A stretch of 42,249 nucleotides of DNA. It comes from Gammaproteobacteria bacterium (GTDB lineage: Bacteria; Pseudomonadota; Gammaproteobacteria; Pseudomonadales; Pseudohongiellaceae). The stretch lies in NCBI GenBank assembly GCA_017853205.1, contig JAFMKB010000020.1:1-42249 (forward strand). Reading direction: 5' to 3'. The first letter of the stretch is position 1. Each line of letters opens with the position of its first letter. The notes below the pieces were generated by a model. The model had not been told where the DNA came from. It worked only from the letters and a program-made list of their open reading frames with translations, and did no database searches. The position numbers were made by a program, and so were the translations under genes. Below are positions 16,580 through 27,202 of this stretch, one piece after another.

Positions 16580-17272
16580 ATGAACAAGAGTTCTGAACAG
16601 ACACAGTGCTATGCCATGCAGCTCCAGATAGACACATTCTTGGACGGAGAGCTAGAAGGTGATCAGCATGCTGCGTTTGTCGGACACGTCGCCGAATGTC
16701 CTGGCTGCGCGCACGAGCTCCGCTATGCGCAGAATCTCTATGAATCCGTGCTCGACCTACCCAAAATCGATTGCAACGATGTCCTTATCGATAACCTTCT
16801 AGCGATAAGTGCGCAAAGCTCGACCCAGCGAGTCGAAGACTATGAGGGTACGCCCCCAGAAACCACCCGACTGCCGCTGCGCGCAGGTTTATTTGCGCAG
16901 CTTGATCAAATTTTTAGGGAGCGGCTGCCGCTGACTATAGGATTCGCCGCAGTGAGCACGCTGGTGATTGCGGTGGCTATTGTGATGGCTCCAAGGGGCG
17001 GCACTCTACCGCAGTCAGTTGTAGCTGACGCGTCGTCAAACTCGGTCGCAGAGAGGTCGCCGGTTACCCCGGCTGCGTTTGATGCTGAACAGGTGCGCAT
17101 GGCCCTGGAGGAGCTGAATACCGCAATCGACTACTTAAACAGAGTGAGTCAACAAACAGAGACGATGATAGGTGAGCGTTTCGTGGTGCTGCCCTTGCAG
17201 CAGAGTGTTAACAGCTCTCTAAGAAGAGCGAGTTTTAGTGGCAATGAAGAACGACAGGCAGGACCGATTTAG
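16580..17272 (+). CDS. Anti-sigma factor with zinc-finger (zf-HC2-like)
   Basis: This single-pass membrane protein of about 230 residues should hold the upstream ECF sigma factor inactive. The cytosolic N-terminus has LDGELEGDQHAAFVGHVAEC with H-x3-C-x2-C, the zinc-binding anti-sigma signature. A membrane helix follows (LTIGFAAVSTLVIAVAIVM). The periplasmic C-terminus has a helical segment near EQVRMALEELNTAIDYLNRV that may form a coiled coil. The start at 16580 is chosen over one 17 codons upstream because AAGGCGGA precedes it; the longer form is possible. It is 75 bases after the sigma gene and 43 bases before the next. Confidence 0.85.
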   Translation: MNKSSEQTQCYAMQLQIDTFLDGELEGDQHAAFVGHVAECPGCAHELRYAQNLYESVLDLPKIDCNDVLIDNLLAISAQSSTQRVEDYEGTPPETTRLPLRAGLFAQLDQIFRERLPLTIGFAAVSTLVIAVAIVMAPRGGTLPQSVVADASSNSVAERSPVTPAAFDAEQVRMALEELNTAIDYLNRVSQQTETMIGERFVVLPLQQSVNSSLRRASFSGNEERQAGPI

Positions 17273-17315
17273 GGTCTGCGCAAATCTAAACCTAGCCGCA
17301 CAGCGGGAAGAGGTA

Positions 17316-17891
17316 ATGACAATGAATAGAAGTATCCAATTACTAATCGCGTTACTCATAACCGTCGGCCTGAGCATGAGTGCCCAGGGGCAGTCTACGA
17401 TCAACGATCATCCAGGCTTCGTAGACTTTTCAGCGTTGTCGGGTTTCGCCGGCGCCGAACCGACTGTGCAAATAAGTCTCAAGACACCGCTGCTGAACAT
17501 GGTGACCAATCTGCTCAAGCAAGAAGATGAGCAAGCGGCCTCATTTGTATCCAAGCTGCTAAGAGTCAACGTCAACGTGTTTGAAAGTAGTGATGTCGAT
17601 ATTAATGAAATAGCGAGCTCAATGGCGGTTTTGGCAGATGAGTTGGACGCACAGGGCTGGGAGCGAGTGGTTAGGGTGCGAGAGGATGAAAACCATGTAG
17701 ATATCTACTTCCGGCTTTCCGATGACGCAGATCTAATCTATGGCATCGCCATCATGGCCGCGGAGGAAAGTGAGACAGTGCTGGTTAATATAGTTGGCGA
17801 TATCAGCGTTGAAGATCTTGGCGCATTGGCGAGAAAGTTCGACATTGATGAACTGTCCGAGATCGATATAGACGTTGAGATTGATCAATAA
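17316..17891 (+). CDS. Exported DUF4252-like protein
   Basis: This 191-residue protein has a signal peptide (LLIALLITVGLSMSAQG) and then a domain resembling DUF4252: HPGFVDFSALSGF, ISLKTPLLNMVTNLL, a helix around VSKLLRVNVNVFESSD and the tail DISVEDLGALARKFDIDEL. No enzyme motif is visible. Families of this kind are often encoded with ECF sigma/anti-sigma pairs, so it may be a regulatory partner or a target of the sigma factor. The start at 17316 has GAAGAGG just upstream and avoids overlapping the anti-sigma gene; an in-frame start at 17238 would overlap it by 35 bases. It converges with the next gene, six bases away. Confidence 0.8.
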   Translation: MTMNRSIQLLIALLITVGLSMSAQGQSTINDHPGFVDFSALSGFAGAEPTVQISLKTPLLNMVTNLLKQEDEQAASFVSKLLRVNVNVFESSDVDINEIASSMAVLADELDAQGWERVVRVREDENHVDIYFRLSDDADLIYGIAIMAAEESETVLVNIVGDISVEDLGALARKFDIDELSEIDIDVEIDQ

Positions 17892-17897
17892 CAATTA

Positions 17898-18281
17898 CTA
17901 ATCGAGGCCGCTTAATTCCATGCGTTCGTCATTGGCTACAACGACTTGCAGGCCATCGATTGTGGTAAAACTCCGATCGCCGAGTTCGAATTTAAAGGCC
18001 TGGTATTCCGTCGGGATAGTCTCGCCGGCGCTATAAAGCTTAACGGTCACGACGGTGTGGTCGTCACGCCATTTCTGCACAGAAACGACACCGCCAAGGG
18101 CAAGCATAATGGTTAGGAAAAGGTAGGATGCTAAGCGGACCTCCGAGATTTTCTGCTCCGAACCGCCGCTTTGGGCAACTGTTTCAGCGTGGCGAGACCC
18201 GGAATTAGAGGTTGCTCGGCGCTTAAGAATTAAGGCGGCTAAGAGGATTATTCCGAAAGTAAGAAACAGTTTAGAGAGCAT
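17898..18281 (-). CDS. Small membrane protein of unknown function
   Basis: I do not recognise this gene. From the ATG at 18281 it encodes 127 residues: a membrane helix at the start (LFLTFGIILLAALIL), a polar linker, a second helix (LASYLFLTIMLALGGVVSV), and a C-terminal strand-rich region (TVVTVKLYSAGETIPTEYQAF, DRSFTTIDGLQVVVANDERM). The frame continues upstream to 18533, but that extension is Ser/Arg-rich and looks noncoding, so the shorter form is preferred although no good ribosome site is seen. It is convergent with the DUF4252-like gene. The fold suggests a small inner-membrane protein with an exposed beta domain. Confidence 0.65.
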   Translation of the reverse strand: MLSKLFLTFGIILLAALILKRRATSNSGSRHAETVAQSGGSEQKISEVRLASYLFLTIMLALGGVVSVQKWRDDHTVVTVKLYSAGETIPTEYQAFKFELGDRSFTTIDGLQVVVANDERMELSGLD

Positions 18282-18465
18282 TGCATCGATCCGGAGGCTG
18301 AGGCTAAAGGATAACAGCGCATCGTTGCGCCTGCTACAGGCGCTAGAGCGCTCAGATAACATTCTAAATAACAGTTGAAGAGGGAAGGTAAGGGCGCTGA
18401 CGCATGACGCAGGCGGCCTCGGCCGGTATACTAGTGCTCTTGTATTCGAAAGAGCTCTGTCCGAC

Positions 18466-18681
18466 ATGCAAAAGTTAATCGCCTCCTTGCAGCTTCTTTT
18501 GTCGCTTCTCGTCTTCGTTGCTGCGGCTGCCACTGCCCATAATCTCTATTCTCTCGCCTCGCGCCCAGAAACTATTTCTGTGGTGAACACCCTTATCGGT
18601 CAGGGCGTTCTCATCATCGGGCTGTTGGTCATCTCGAGAGTATTGTTCACGCGAGGGTTGGCCCGCTGGCGTGCTGCCTAG
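18466..18681 (+). CDS. Small two-helix membrane protein
   Basis: This 71-residue frame encodes two hydrophobic helices (IASLQLLLSLLVFVAAAATA and VLIIGLLVISRVLF) joined by a short polar loop and ends in a basic tail, a typical small inner-membrane protein. It lies 104 bases upstream of ribF, where murJ or rpsT often stands in related genomes. The ribosome binding site is weak (AAGAG). It could still be a chance frame; the hydrophobic pattern and compact position argue for a gene. Confidence 0.5.
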   Translation: MQKLIASLQLLLSLLVFVAAAATAHNLYSLASRPETISVVNTLIGQGVLIIGLLVISRVLFTRGLARWRAA

Positions 18682-18784
18682 CTTGCGATCGGGACAGCAC
18701 TGCCTCCTCAAAACCCTCTGTCAGGGGAGGAAAAACACCGCGTAAGAGGGTATACTCCGGGGTTTCCAACGCGCAGCTTAAGTT

Positions 18785-19729
18785 ATGATCGTCATCGACG
18801 ACCCCAATACCTTTTCACAGCACCAGCTGGGCTGTGTCGCGACCATCGGCAAGTTTGATGGTGTGCATCTTGGGCATCAGCTGATCTTAGATCAGCTCAA
18901 GCAGAAAGCTGAGGCGCTCAATCTTCCGGCGCTCGCGATTGTTATCGAGCCGCACCCTGAAGAATTCTTCACCTCCGATCCTAGTGCCTGTCCGGCCCGA
19001 CTTTCGCTCATCGACGAGAAGCTAGCACTTATCGAAAGCTTTGGCGTCGACTTTGCTCTAGTCCTGAGGTTCGATAAGCAGTTGAGCGAACTGAGTGCTG
19101 AGGCGTATATTCGCGACATCCTCGTTGACGGTTTAGGCATTGCTGCGTTTATCGTAGGAGATGATTTTAAATTTGGTAATAAAAGGAAAGGTGATTTCGC
19201 GCTCCTAAAGCGCGAAGGTGCTAAGCATGGCTTCGAAGTCTTGGAGTCCGCGGCCTATGAGCGCAATGGGCAGCGTATCTCGAGTACCTACGTGCGGGAC
19301 TGCCTCGAGGCAGGCGATTTCGCTCTCGCAGAGCAGCTGCTCGGCCGCAAATACACAATAAAAGGTGAAGTAATAAAGGGGCAACAGCTTGGCGGGAAAA
19401 TAGGTTTTCCAACCTGCAATATAGACCCTCGGCGCTTGAAAATGCCCCTGTTGGGCGTGTTTGCCTGCTATGCGCGCTTGGACGAAGTGCTTTTACCTGC
19501 TGCGGTAAACATAGGCTTCCGTCCTACCGTCCAAGCTGAGGGAGGTGCATTATTAGAAGCGCATCTGCTCGATTTTCGCGGAGATCTGTACGGCGAAACA
19601 CTAGAAATTATCTTCGTCGCGAAGGTGCGTAACGAGATGAAGTTCGACTCGGTAGACGCGCTTAAGCGCCAGCTAGAGGAGGATATCGCGCGCGTGCGCG
19701 AACTAATTATTAGCGAAAGCCACGACTAG
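18785..19729 (+). CDS. ribF: Bifunctional riboflavin kinase/FAD synthetase
   Basis: This 314-residue enzyme phosphorylates riboflavin to FMN and adenylates FMN to FAD. The N-terminal nucleotidyltransferase half has GKFDGVHLGHQ, the HxGH motif, and the ISSTYVRD segment. The C-terminal kinase half has GQQLGGKIGFPTCNID, containing the G-x-x-x-GFPT-x-N motif, and the later EAHLLDFRGDLYGETLEI. Length equals the family norm. It starts the ribF-ileS-fkpB-ispH run; ileS follows 85 bases later. A TATACT at 18751-18756 might be a -10 element but no matching -35 is clear. Confidence 0.96.
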   Translation: MIVIDDPNTFSQHQLGCVATIGKFDGVHLGHQLILDQLKQKAEALNLPALAIVIEPHPEEFFTSDPSACPARLSLIDEKLALIESFGVDFALVLRFDKQLSELSAEAYIRDILVDGLGIAAFIVGDDFKFGNKRKGDFALLKREGAKHGFEVLESAAYERNGQRISSTYVRDCLEAGDFALAEQLLGRKYTIKGEVIKGQQLGGKIGFPTCNIDPRRLKMPLLGVFACYARLDEVLLPAAVNIGFRPTVQAEGGALLEAHLLDFRGDLYGETLEIIFVAKVRNEMKFDSVDALKRQLEEDIARVRELIISESHD

Positions 19730-19814
19730 ACGTGGCATCCAAAAACTCTTCCCTAGCAAATTAAAGAGCTGAGCGAGGTAGTAGCTTCGCTCTCCTACAA
19801 CAAGAAGTGAAAAC

Positions 19815-22655
19815 ATGAGCAATAATCAAGACAGCCTCAACTTAAAAGAAACGCTTAACCTGCCATTCACCGAATTCCCTATGAAAGCCGGCCTCGCGCA
19901 GCGGGAACCAGAAATGCTCGCTCGTTGGCAGAAGCTCGATATCTATCAGCGCATCGCCGACAAGAATATAGGTAAAACAAAATTCATCCTTCACGACGGC
20001 CCGCCCTATGCGAATGGCGAACTCCATCTAGGCCACGCAATTAACAAATCGCTCAAAGACTTTGTTGTTAAAGCAAAGTCAATGAGCGGCTTCGACGCGC
20101 CTTACATTCCTGGCTGGGATTGTCATGGCCTGCCTATCGAGCACAATGTTGAAAAGAAGAAAGGCAAGGCGGGCGTTAAAATTTCGCATGCCGACTTCCG
20201 CACAGCCTGCCGTGAATACGCAGCGAAACAAGTAGAGATTCAGAAGCGTGATTTCATCCGCTTGGGCATCTTTGGCGATTGGGAAAACCCCTATCTCACT
20301 ATGAACTTCGCGACTGAGGCTAATATCGTGCGTGCCCTCGGAAAGATCGCCGGCAATGGGCACTTAGTGAAAGGCTATAAGCCGGTCTACTGGAGCGTCG
20401 TCGGTGCGTCGGCGCTCGCTGAAGCTGAGGTCGAATACCAAGACAAACAGTCGTTTGCGATTGATGTGCGCTTCCGCGTAGTTGATCGTGCCGGTGTCCT
20501 AGCGGTTTTTGGCGCTGACGGCGCTGAGGAAGACTTGAGCGTTGTGATATGGACAACAACGCCTTGGACTTTGCCAGCAAATCAGGCGGTGAGCTTGAAC
20601 GCTGAACTTGACTATGCGCTTGTACGCTGTGATTTGGGCGCGGGCGAGGAGCTTCTAGTGCTCGCCAACGACATGGTCGAAGGCATCATGGCGCGCTACG
20701 GCTGTAATGAATTCCAAACACTCGGCAGTGTGAAAGGCGAGGAATTAGATAAGCAGGCACTCAGACATCCTTTCGTCGAACGCGAAGTGCCGATCATTTT
20801 GGGTGATCACGTAACTACCGATGCCGGAACCGGTGCGGTACATACGGCGCCAGATCACGGCGTTGACGATTTCAATGTGGGTCGCGCCAACGGCATCGGT
20901 ACGCTCAATCTCGTTGATGAAAACGGCATCTATACCACCGGCGCGGGCGAGTTTGCGGGTCAGCACGTTTACAAAGTCGATGAGGCAATAATCGCTAAAT
21001 TAGACGAAGCGAATGCACTAGTGCGCCGCGAAACGATTACACACAGCTACGCGCACTGCTGGCGAACAAAAACGCCTTTGATCTACCGTGCTACGCCGCA
21101 GTGGTTTATTAGCATGAGTGAAAAAGGCTTGCTTGAAGACAGTCTCGCGGCGGCAGCCGGGGTGAAATGGATTCCCGAATGGGGCAAGGCGCGTATCGAG
21201 TTGATGCTCAAGGGTAGCCCAGACTGGTGCGTCTCGCGTCAGCGTACCTGGGGTGTTCCGATCACGCTTTTCGTCAATAAAGAAACACAGGAATTACATC
21301 CAGACACGCCGAGACTTATCGAAGAAGTGGCTCTCAAAATCGAGAAGAAAGGAATCGAGGCGTGGTTCGAACTCGACGCCGCTGATCTGCTTGGCGCCGA
21401 AGATGCGGCGCTTTACGAAAAGGTCACGGATACGCTCGACGTGTGGTTCGACTCTGGCGTGAGTCATTTCTCTGTCGTCGATCAACGCAGTGAGCTGCAA
21501 TACCCTGCAGATCTCTATCTCGAAGGCTCGGACCAGCATCGCGGATGGTTCCAATCGTCGCTCAAGACGGCCGTCGCGATGAATGGGACGGCCCCTTACA
21601 AACAGGTGCTTACCCACGGCTTTTTTGTTGATGCAGATGGCCGCAAAATGTCGAAGTCACTTGGTAACACTGTGGCGCCACAGAAAATTTTCAAAGACCA
21701 AGGCGCCGATATTCTTCGCCTTTGGGTCGCCGCGACAGACTATCGTGGCGAAATGACTGTCTCTGACGAGATCTTTAAGCGGGTCGGAGACTCCTATCGC
21801 CGTATTCGTAACACCGCGCGATTTATGCTGTCGAATCTCAACGGCTTTGAACCTGCAACGGACAGTGTCGACCCCGCTGACATGATCGGTCTCGATTACT
21901 GGATAGTGCGGCAATGCCAATTACTCGAAGAGGAAGTTGTCGATCACTACGACAATTATAATTTCCACAATATCTATCAGCGCGTTCATAATTTCTGCGT
22001 GAACGAGCTCGGTGGTTTCTATTTGGATATCATCAAAGATCGCCAGTACACCTGCAAGTCAGATGGGCTCGCGCGACGCTCGACGCAGACCGCGATGCAC
22101 CATGTCGTCGAGATGCTTAGCCGGATGATCGCGCCAATCTTAAGCTTCACAGCGGATGAAATCTGGTGCGCTATTCCCGGCGATCGTCCGCTATCGGTAT
22201 TCCTCTCTGATTTTGGCGATGGTGTGGAGCGCCTCGCGGAATCGTCAACGCATAGCGATGCCTTCTGGCGTAAGCTGATCGATGTGAAGAATGCAGTGAA
22301 TAAAGAGCTCGAAGTCCAGCGAGCGGCGAAAGTGGTCAATGCCAATTTGAGCGCCGAAGTCGATTTGTACTGCGAGCCAGACCTTGCCGCTACGCTTCAA
22401 TCGCTAAGCTCAGAGCTTCGCTTTGTGTTGATCAATTCGCGTGCGACGGTTCACACGCTCGATGCCGCTCCTGCAGAAGCGGCGAGCACGGAGCTCGATG
22501 GGCTCAAGCTTAAAATTTCTGCGTCGGGTGAAGAAAAATGCGAGCGCTGCTGGCATCACACCGCTGACGTCGGCGTGGATCCTGCGCATCCAACTATCTG
22601 TAAGCGCTGCGTTGATAACATTTCTGGCGACGGCGAAGTCAGACATTTCGCCTAA
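19815..22655 (+). CDS. ileS: Isoleucyl-tRNA synthetase
   Basis: This is a full-length class I synthetase of 946 residues that charges tRNA-Ile. The HIGH motif is [14 protein letters not shown] and the KMSKS motif is [11 protein letters not shown]. The editing domain lies between, with [13 protein letters not shown], and the C-terminal zinc ribbon has CERCWHHT and CKRCVDN, the bacterial (IleS1) type. It lies between ribF and fkpB. The usual next gene lspA is absent: only 140 bases separate ileS from fkpB. Confidence 0.98.
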   Translation: MSNNQDSLNLKETLNLPFTEFPMKAGLAQREPEMLARWQKLDIYQRIADKNIGKTKFILHDGPPYANGELHLGHAINKSLKDFVVKAKSMSGFDAPYIPGWDCHGLPIEHNVEKKKGKAGVKISHADFRTACREYAAKQVEIQKRDFIRLGIFGDWENPYLTMNFATEANIVRALGKIAGNGHLVKGYKPVYWSVVGASALAEAEVEYQDKQSFAIDVRFRVVDRAGVLAVFGADGAEEDLSVVIWTTTPWTLPANQAVSLNAELDYALVRCDLGAGEELLVLANDMVEGIMARYGCNEFQTLGSVKGEELDKQALRHPFVEREVPIILGDHVTTDAGTGAVHTAPDHGVDDFNVGRANGIGTLNLVDENGIYTTGAGEFAGQHVYKVDEAIIAKLDEANALVRRETITHSYAHCWRTKTPLIYRATPQWFISMSEKGLLEDSLAAAAGVKWIPEWGKARIELMLKGSPDWCVSRQRTWGVPITLFVNKETQELHPDTPRLIEEVALKIEKKGIEAWFELDAADLLGAEDAALYEKVTDTLDVWFDSGVSHFSVVDQRSELQYPADLYLEGSDQHRGWFQSSLKTAVAMNGTAPYKQVLTHGFFVDADGRKMSKSLGNTVAPQKIFKDQGADILRLWVAATDYRGEMTVSDEIFKRVGDSYRRIRNTARFMLSNLNGFEPATDSVDPADMIGLDYWIVRQCQLLEEEVVDHYDNYNFHNIYQRVHNFCVNELGGFYLDIIKDRQYTCKSDGLARRSTQTAMHHVVEMLSRMIAPILSFTADEIWCAIPGDRPLSVFLSDFGDGVERLAESSTHSDAFWRKLIDVKNAVNKELEVQRAAKVVNANLSAEVDLYCEPDLAATLQSLSSELRFVLINSRATVHTLDAAPAEAASTELDGLKLKISASGEEKCERCWHHTADVGVDPAHPTICKRCVDNISGDGEVRHFA

Positions 22656-22795
22656 CGAACGCGGGCGCGGCTTGCAATGTGCCACGGCGACCTAAACGTT
22701 GTGTGCAGGCGTATTCTGTCCGGTGCGCCAACAGAGGTGCTTAGTCAACTGCAGGTGCGTTACAGCGCAGTGTATAACGTAAGAGGCTGGATGAA

Positions 22796-23278
22796 ATGAG
22801 TGGAGACAATGCGATCGTAGAGGGCTCAAGGGTCACGCTGCATTTCTCGGTGTCGCTAACGACAGGGGATATAGTTGATTCTAATTTCGCCGGCAAACCG
22901 GCGACGTTTCATGTCGGCGATGGTAGTTTGCTGCCGGGGTTCGAAGAGCCTCTTTTGGGCCTGACTGTCGGCAGCGAGCTGGATGTAACGCTGCCGCCGG
23001 AACACGCATTCGGCGAATCTAATCCGCGCAATGTGCACAACTTCCCGGTGTCCAAATTTAAAAGTCTTATCGAAGACCCAATAAATCCTGCAGAGGTTGG
23101 CACTATCGTATCTTTTAAAGATCCCGGCGGTGGCGACTTACCCGGCGTCGTGACCAAATTGAACAAGGCAACAATCGAAATTGACTTTAATCACCCGCTT
23201 GCAGGCAAGTCGATTGTTTTCCGCGCGAAAGTGCTCTCAGTTATACCGCCCGGAGCAACCGCGGTGTCGCTCTCGTAA
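22796..23278 (+). CDS. fkpB: FKBP-type peptidyl-prolyl isomerase SlpA/FkpB
   Basis: This 160-residue cytosolic prolyl isomerase has the SlpA/FkpB FKBP core (VTLHFSVSLTTGDIVDSNF, FHVGDGSLLPGFEEPLLGL, LPPEHAFGE) with the IF (insert-in-flap) chaperone domain from about residue 80 (VHNFPVSKFKSL) and the return NHPLAGKSIVFRAKVL. The position between ileS and ispH supports the name. AAGAGG precedes the ATG. An earlier ATG six bases upstream runs into an immediate stop, overlapping the start as ATGAAATGA, and is not the start. Confidence 0.94.
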   Translation: MSGDNAIVEGSRVTLHFSVSLTTGDIVDSNFAGKPATFHVGDGSLLPGFEEPLLGLTVGSELDVTLPPEHAFGESNPRNVHNFPVSKFKSLIEDPINPAEVGTIVSFKDPGGGDLPGVVTKLNKATIEIDFNHPLAGKSIVFRAKVLSVIPPGATAVSLS

Positions 23279-23302
23279 AGTTTTGTGTACAAGGATTTCT
23301 CT

Positions 23303-24280
23303 ATGACCACCACAGTGTCGAATCCCACTATTCGGCTTGCTAATCCGCGAGGATTTTGCGCGGGTGTCGATCGCGCAATAGATATCGTGAATAGAGCTTT
23401 AGATATTTATGGTGCGCCGATTTACGTTCGTCATGAGGTCGTCCACAATAAATTTGTGGTTGAGACGCTGCGTGAGCGCGGTGCAATTTTTGTTGATGAG
23501 CTAGAAGATATTCCCACTGAGGATTCACTCGGCCGTCAGGCAATTGTTATTTTTAGCGCACACGGTGTCTCACAGGCGGTAAAGTCTGAAGCCGATGCAA
23601 AAGGGTTTCGCGTTTTTGATGCGACGTGTCCGCTCGTGACTAAGGTGCATTTAGAGGTCTCTAAATTCAGTCAAGAAGGTCGCGAGTGCATTCTAATAGG
23701 CCATCAGAATCACCCTGAAGTAGAAGGCACCATGGGGCAGTATGAAGGCTTAAATGGTGGTCGTATTTACTTGGTTGAATCAGTTGAGGACGTGGCAAAA
23801 CTCGAGGTTAGAAGCCCTGAACACTTGTCCTATGTCACTCAAACGACTCTTTCGATGGACGATACGTCCGTTGTTATCGATGCGCTGCGCGAGCGGTTTC
23901 CAACAATCGAGGGGCCGCGTAAAAAAGATATTTGTTACGCCACTCAGAATCGCCAAGACGCAGTTAAGCAGCTTGCGCTCGAATGCGACCTGCTGCTCGT
24001 TGTAGGTTCGCCGAATAGCTCGAATTCGAATCGTTTGAAAGAACTTGCCGAGCGTCTGGGCTGCGACTCCTATCTAATCGACAATGTTGACGCGATAGAT
24101 CCTGCATGGCTCGAGGGGAAGTCGCGTTTTGGTGTCACCGCTGGCGCTTCAGCCCCAGAGATTTTAGTGCGACAGGTTGTTGAATGGTTGGAGCAAGAGT
24201 CGGGTGCAAAACCGCTAGAGCTCGAGGGCGTTGAGGAAAATATCGTCTTTAGCATGCCGCGCGAATTGCGTTCGGAATAG
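23303..24280 (+). CDS. ispH: 4-hydroxy-3-methylbut-2-enyl diphosphate reductase
   Basis: IspH performs the last step of the MEP isoprenoid pathway, reducing HMBPP to IPP and DMAPP with a [4Fe-4S] cluster. The three cluster cysteines are visible in [20 protein letters not shown] and [10 protein letters not shown], and the catalytic Glu is in the [10 protein letters not shown] region. The ATG at 23303 is preferred (325 residues) because AAGGA lies seven bases upstream; a GTG at 23285 would add six codons. It follows fkpB by 24 bases and converges with valS. Confidence 0.96.
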   Translation: MTTTVSNPTIRLANPRGFCAGVDRAIDIVNRALDIYGAPIYVRHEVVHNKFVVETLRERGAIFVDELEDIPTEDSLGRQAIVIFSAHGVSQAVKSEADAKGFRVFDATCPLVTKVHLEVSKFSQEGRECILIGHQNHPEVEGTMGQYEGLNGGRIYLVESVEDVAKLEVRSPEHLSYVTQTTLSMDDTSVVIDALRERFPTIEGPRKKDICYATQNRQDAVKQLALECDLLLVVGSPNSSNSNRLKELAERLGCDSYLIDNVDAIDPAWLEGKSRFGVTAGASAPEILVRQVVEWLEQESGAKPLELEGVEENIVFSMPRELRSE

Positions 24281-24298
24281 GGGAGTTACACGACACGA

Positions 24299-24316
24299 CG
24301 CTGGCTTATGCCAGCG
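24299..24316. terminator. Hairpin between convergent ispH and valS
   Basis: CGCTGGC at 24299-24305 pairs with GCCAGCG at 24310-24316 around a four-base TTAT loop, and the valS stop codon lies in that loop. There is no clear T tract on either strand, so it may be a weak two-way terminator or a mere coincidence. Confidence 0.35.
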
Positions 24317-27077
24317 CCGCTAGTTCTTCGCGTTTGGTGCGTAGGGCTGCCACTGCCGACTCCATATCTGCGAGTTTTTCTCGCTCTTTGGCGACGACAG
24401 CCTCGGGCGCATTATCGACAAATTTAGCATTGCCTAGTTTGCCGCCTACCGCTTTTATGCCGCCTTCGAGTTTAGTTATTTCTTTGTCGAGTCTCGCCTG
24501 CTCCGCTGCGACGTCGATCAGTCCCGCCATGGGTACGAGTATCTCCAATTGCCCATGTAGCTGAGTCGCCGCTGTTGGAGCGGAAGCGCCTGGTTCGAGC
24601 CAGTCGATGCTGTTGAGCTTGGCAAGTTTTTGCAAGAAGACTCGAGCCTCTTCAAGGCGCTGTTTATCGGTTTGGTTTTCGCTGCGCAGAAACACATTAA
24701 TTGTCTTTGCTGGTGAAATATCCATCTCACCGCGAATGTTGCGCACGCCAACAATCACACCCTTTATCCATTCGATGCTCTCTTCAGCCTGCACATCGAG
24801 ATTATCTGCATTGGGGATAGGAAAGGGCTGAAGCATAATGCTGTCGCCATTGATTCCGAGCAGGGGAGCGATGCGTTGCCAAACCTCTTCGGTAATATAG
24901 GGCATAAACGGATGCATCAAACGCAGAGATTTTTCGAGGATACTCAAGAGTACAAAGCGCGCAGCTGCAGCAGCTTCAGGATTAGCTTCATCGTCCCATA
25001 AAACGGGCTTTGATAGTTCGACATACCAGTCGCAGTATTCGTTCCAGACGAATTCCTGCAGTGTCTGCGCGGCAATATCGAAGCGGTAGTTTTCCATACA
25101 CTCTTCGATTTGTTTCGCCGTGCTTTCGAACCGGCTAATAATCCAACGGTCAGCGGGCGAGAAATGAGGCGCATGATGTGCGGCATCGCTTACGCGTTTT
25201 CCTTCCATGTTCATCAACACATAGCGCGCCGCATTCCATATTTTATTGCAGAAATTACGATACCCTTCGGTGCGCCCGAGATCGAACTTTATGTCACGGC
25301 CGGTCGAGGCGAGCGAGTAAAAAGTAAAGCGCAGTGCATCGGTGCCGTAAGCAGCGATGCCGTCAGGGAAAGACGCTTTCGTCGCCTTTTCTATTTTTTG
25401 TTTCAGTTGCGGCTGCATCATGTCTGCAGTCCGCTTAGCGAGTAAGTCTTCGATACTAATGCCATCGATAAGGTCAATAGGATCGAGAATATTACCCTTC
25501 GACTTGGACATTTTCTGCCCATTTTCATCGCGGACAAGGCCAGTTATATAGACCTTCTTGAACGGAATCTGGCCTGTGAATTTCAGAGTCATCATAATCA
25601 TCCGAGCGACCCAGAAGAAGATGATGTCGAAACCGGTGACCAGGACGTTAGTTGGATGGAATTTATCGAAGAACTCGGTTTCGTCAGGCCAGCCAAGGGT
25701 CGAGAAAGTCCAAAGAGCCGAAGAGAACCAAGTGTCGAGTACGTCTTCGTCTTGTCTAAGTTGGATGTTGTCGCCGAGCCCGTGCGCAGCGCGAACGCTG
25801 GCTTCGTCTGCGCCAACATAGACCTTATCGTTTTCGTCATACCACGCTGGAATGCGATGCCCCCACCAGAGCTGACGGCTGATGCACCAATCTTGGATAT
25901 TACGCATCCAGGCGAAATAGGTGTTTTCCCAGTTTTTCGGAACAAACTCAATATCGCCGTTCTCGACGGCTTTAATGGCAGGGTCTGCGAGTGACTGCAC
26001 AGCCACATACCACTGATGCGTGAGATAAGGTTCGATGACGACTCCGCTGCGATCGCCGCGGGGCACCTTGAGTTTGTGAGGCTCGATCTTTTCGAGCAGC
26101 CCGAGCGCTTTGATATCTTCAACTATTTTAGCGCGCGCCTCGAAGCGGTCGAGTCCGCGATACGCTTCAGGTGCCTCATCGTTGATGCTCGCCTGTTTAG
26201 TTAGGATGTTGATAATCTCGAGATCGTGGCGTTTACCTACCTCATAATCATTGAAATCATGCGCTGGCGTTATCTTTACACAGCCGGTACCAAACTCGGG
26301 ATCTACATAGTCATCGGCAATAATAGGTATCCTGCGGCCGCAAAGGGGCAGGTCCACAAATTTTCCGACCAGATGCGCATAACGAGTATCTTCTGGGTGG
26401 ACTGCAACAGCGCTGTCGCCCAAGAGTGTCTCGGGGCGCGTGGTGGCGATAACCAAATGCTCATCGCTGTCCGCGATGGGATAGCGGAAATGCCACATTG
26501 ATCCGTCTTCTTCCTCCGACACAACTTCAAGGTCGGAGATCGCAGTCAGCAGCTTGGGGTCCCAGTTAACAAGGCGATTGCCACGATAGATTAGGTCTTC
26601 GTTATAGAGATCGATGAACACCTTCTCCACTACCTTCGAAAGCCCTTCATCCATGGTGAATCGCTCGCGCGACCAGTCCAATGAAGAACCGAGGCGTCGC
26701 AGCTGTTGGGTGATGATGTCACCAGACTCGTCTTTCCACTCCCATACCTTTTTAACGAAGTCTTCGCGGCCGATCTCTTGACGTGAAGTGCCCGCTGCAT
26801 TCAGCTGTCGCTCTACAACCATTTGGGTTGCGATGCCCGCGTGGTCCGTGCCCACTTGCCAGAGTGTCTGGCAGCCCAGCATGCGGTGGTAGCGCGTTAG
26901 CGCATCCATTATTGCGTGTTGGAAACCATGCCCCATATGTAATCTGCCGGTGACATTCGGCGGCGGGATGACGATACAATAAGGGTCGCCGTTGCCCTGA
27001 GGCGCGAAATAGCCGCGTTCCTCCCATGTCTTATACCAGTTCGCTTCGAGTTGCTGGGGTTGGTAAGTCTTTTCCAT
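24306..27077 (-). CDS. valS: Valyl-tRNA synthetase
   Basis: This class I synthetase of 923 residues charges tRNA-Val. The HIGH motif is [13 protein letters not shown] and the KMSKS motif is [11 protein letters not shown]. The editing domain has [15 protein letters not shown], and the C-terminal coiled coil is [18 protein letters not shown]. The start at 27077 (MEKTYQPQ) matches the family; a frame extension of 19 codons upstream does not. It is the last gene of pepA-holC-valS, the standard gammaproteobacterial order, with 125 bases after holC. Confidence 0.98.
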   Translation of the reverse strand: MEKTYQPQQLEANWYKTWEERGYFAPQGNGDPYCIVIPPPNVTGRLHMGHGFQHAIMDALTRYHRMLGCQTLWQVGTDHAGIATQMVVERQLNAAGTSRQEIGREDFVKKVWEWKDESGDIITQQLRRLGSSLDWSRERFTMDEGLSKVVEKVFIDLYNEDLIYRGNRLVNWDPKLLTAISDLEVVSEEEDGSMWHFRYPIADSDEHLVIATTRPETLLGDSAVAVHPEDTRYAHLVGKFVDLPLCGRRIPIIADDYVDPEFGTGCVKITPAHDFNDYEVGKRHDLEIINILTKQASINDEAPEAYRGLDRFEARAKIVEDIKALGLLEKIEPHKLKVPRGDRSGVVIEPYLTHQWYVAVQSLADPAIKAVENGDIEFVPKNWENTYFAWMRNIQDWCISRQLWWGHRIPAWYDENDKVYVGADEASVRAAHGLGDNIQLRQDEDVLDTWFSSALWTFSTLGWPDETEFFDKFHPTNVLVTGFDIIFFWVARMIMMTLKFTGQIPFKKVYITGLVRDENGQKMSKSKGNILDPIDLIDGISIEDLLAKRTADMMQPQLKQKIEKATKASFPDGIAAYGTDALRFTFYSLASTGRDIKFDLGRTEGYRNFCNKIWNAARYVLMNMEGKRVSDAAHHAPHFSPADRWIISRFESTAKQIEECMENYRFDIAAQTLQEFVWNEYCDWYVELSKPVLWDDEANPEAAAAARFVLLSILEKSLRLMHPFMPYITEEVWQRIAPLLGINGDSIMLQPFPIPNADNLDVQAEESIEWIKGVIVGVRNIRGEMDISPAKTINVFLRSENQTDKQRLEEARVFLQKLAKLNSIDWLEPGASAPTAATQLHGQLEILVPMAGLIDVAAEQARLDKEITKLEGGIKAVGGKLGNAKFVDNAPEAVVAKEREKLADMESAVAALRTKREELAALA

Positions 27078-27202
27078 GATTTGCTTCGTTTGTGTGTGTC
27101 TTTTGAGTGCAGCGTAATTGCCGAAAGGGCGCAAGTATACCGCAAGGCGGTCGTGCGCGCCGAGAGCCTGTGTCGATTAAAATGCGCGGAGAAAAAGCAT
27201 TA

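Noticed and set aside
25598-26122. 174-codon minus-strand frame within valS
   Set aside because: It is an alternative frame of a clearly coding region with Ser-rich shadow composition.
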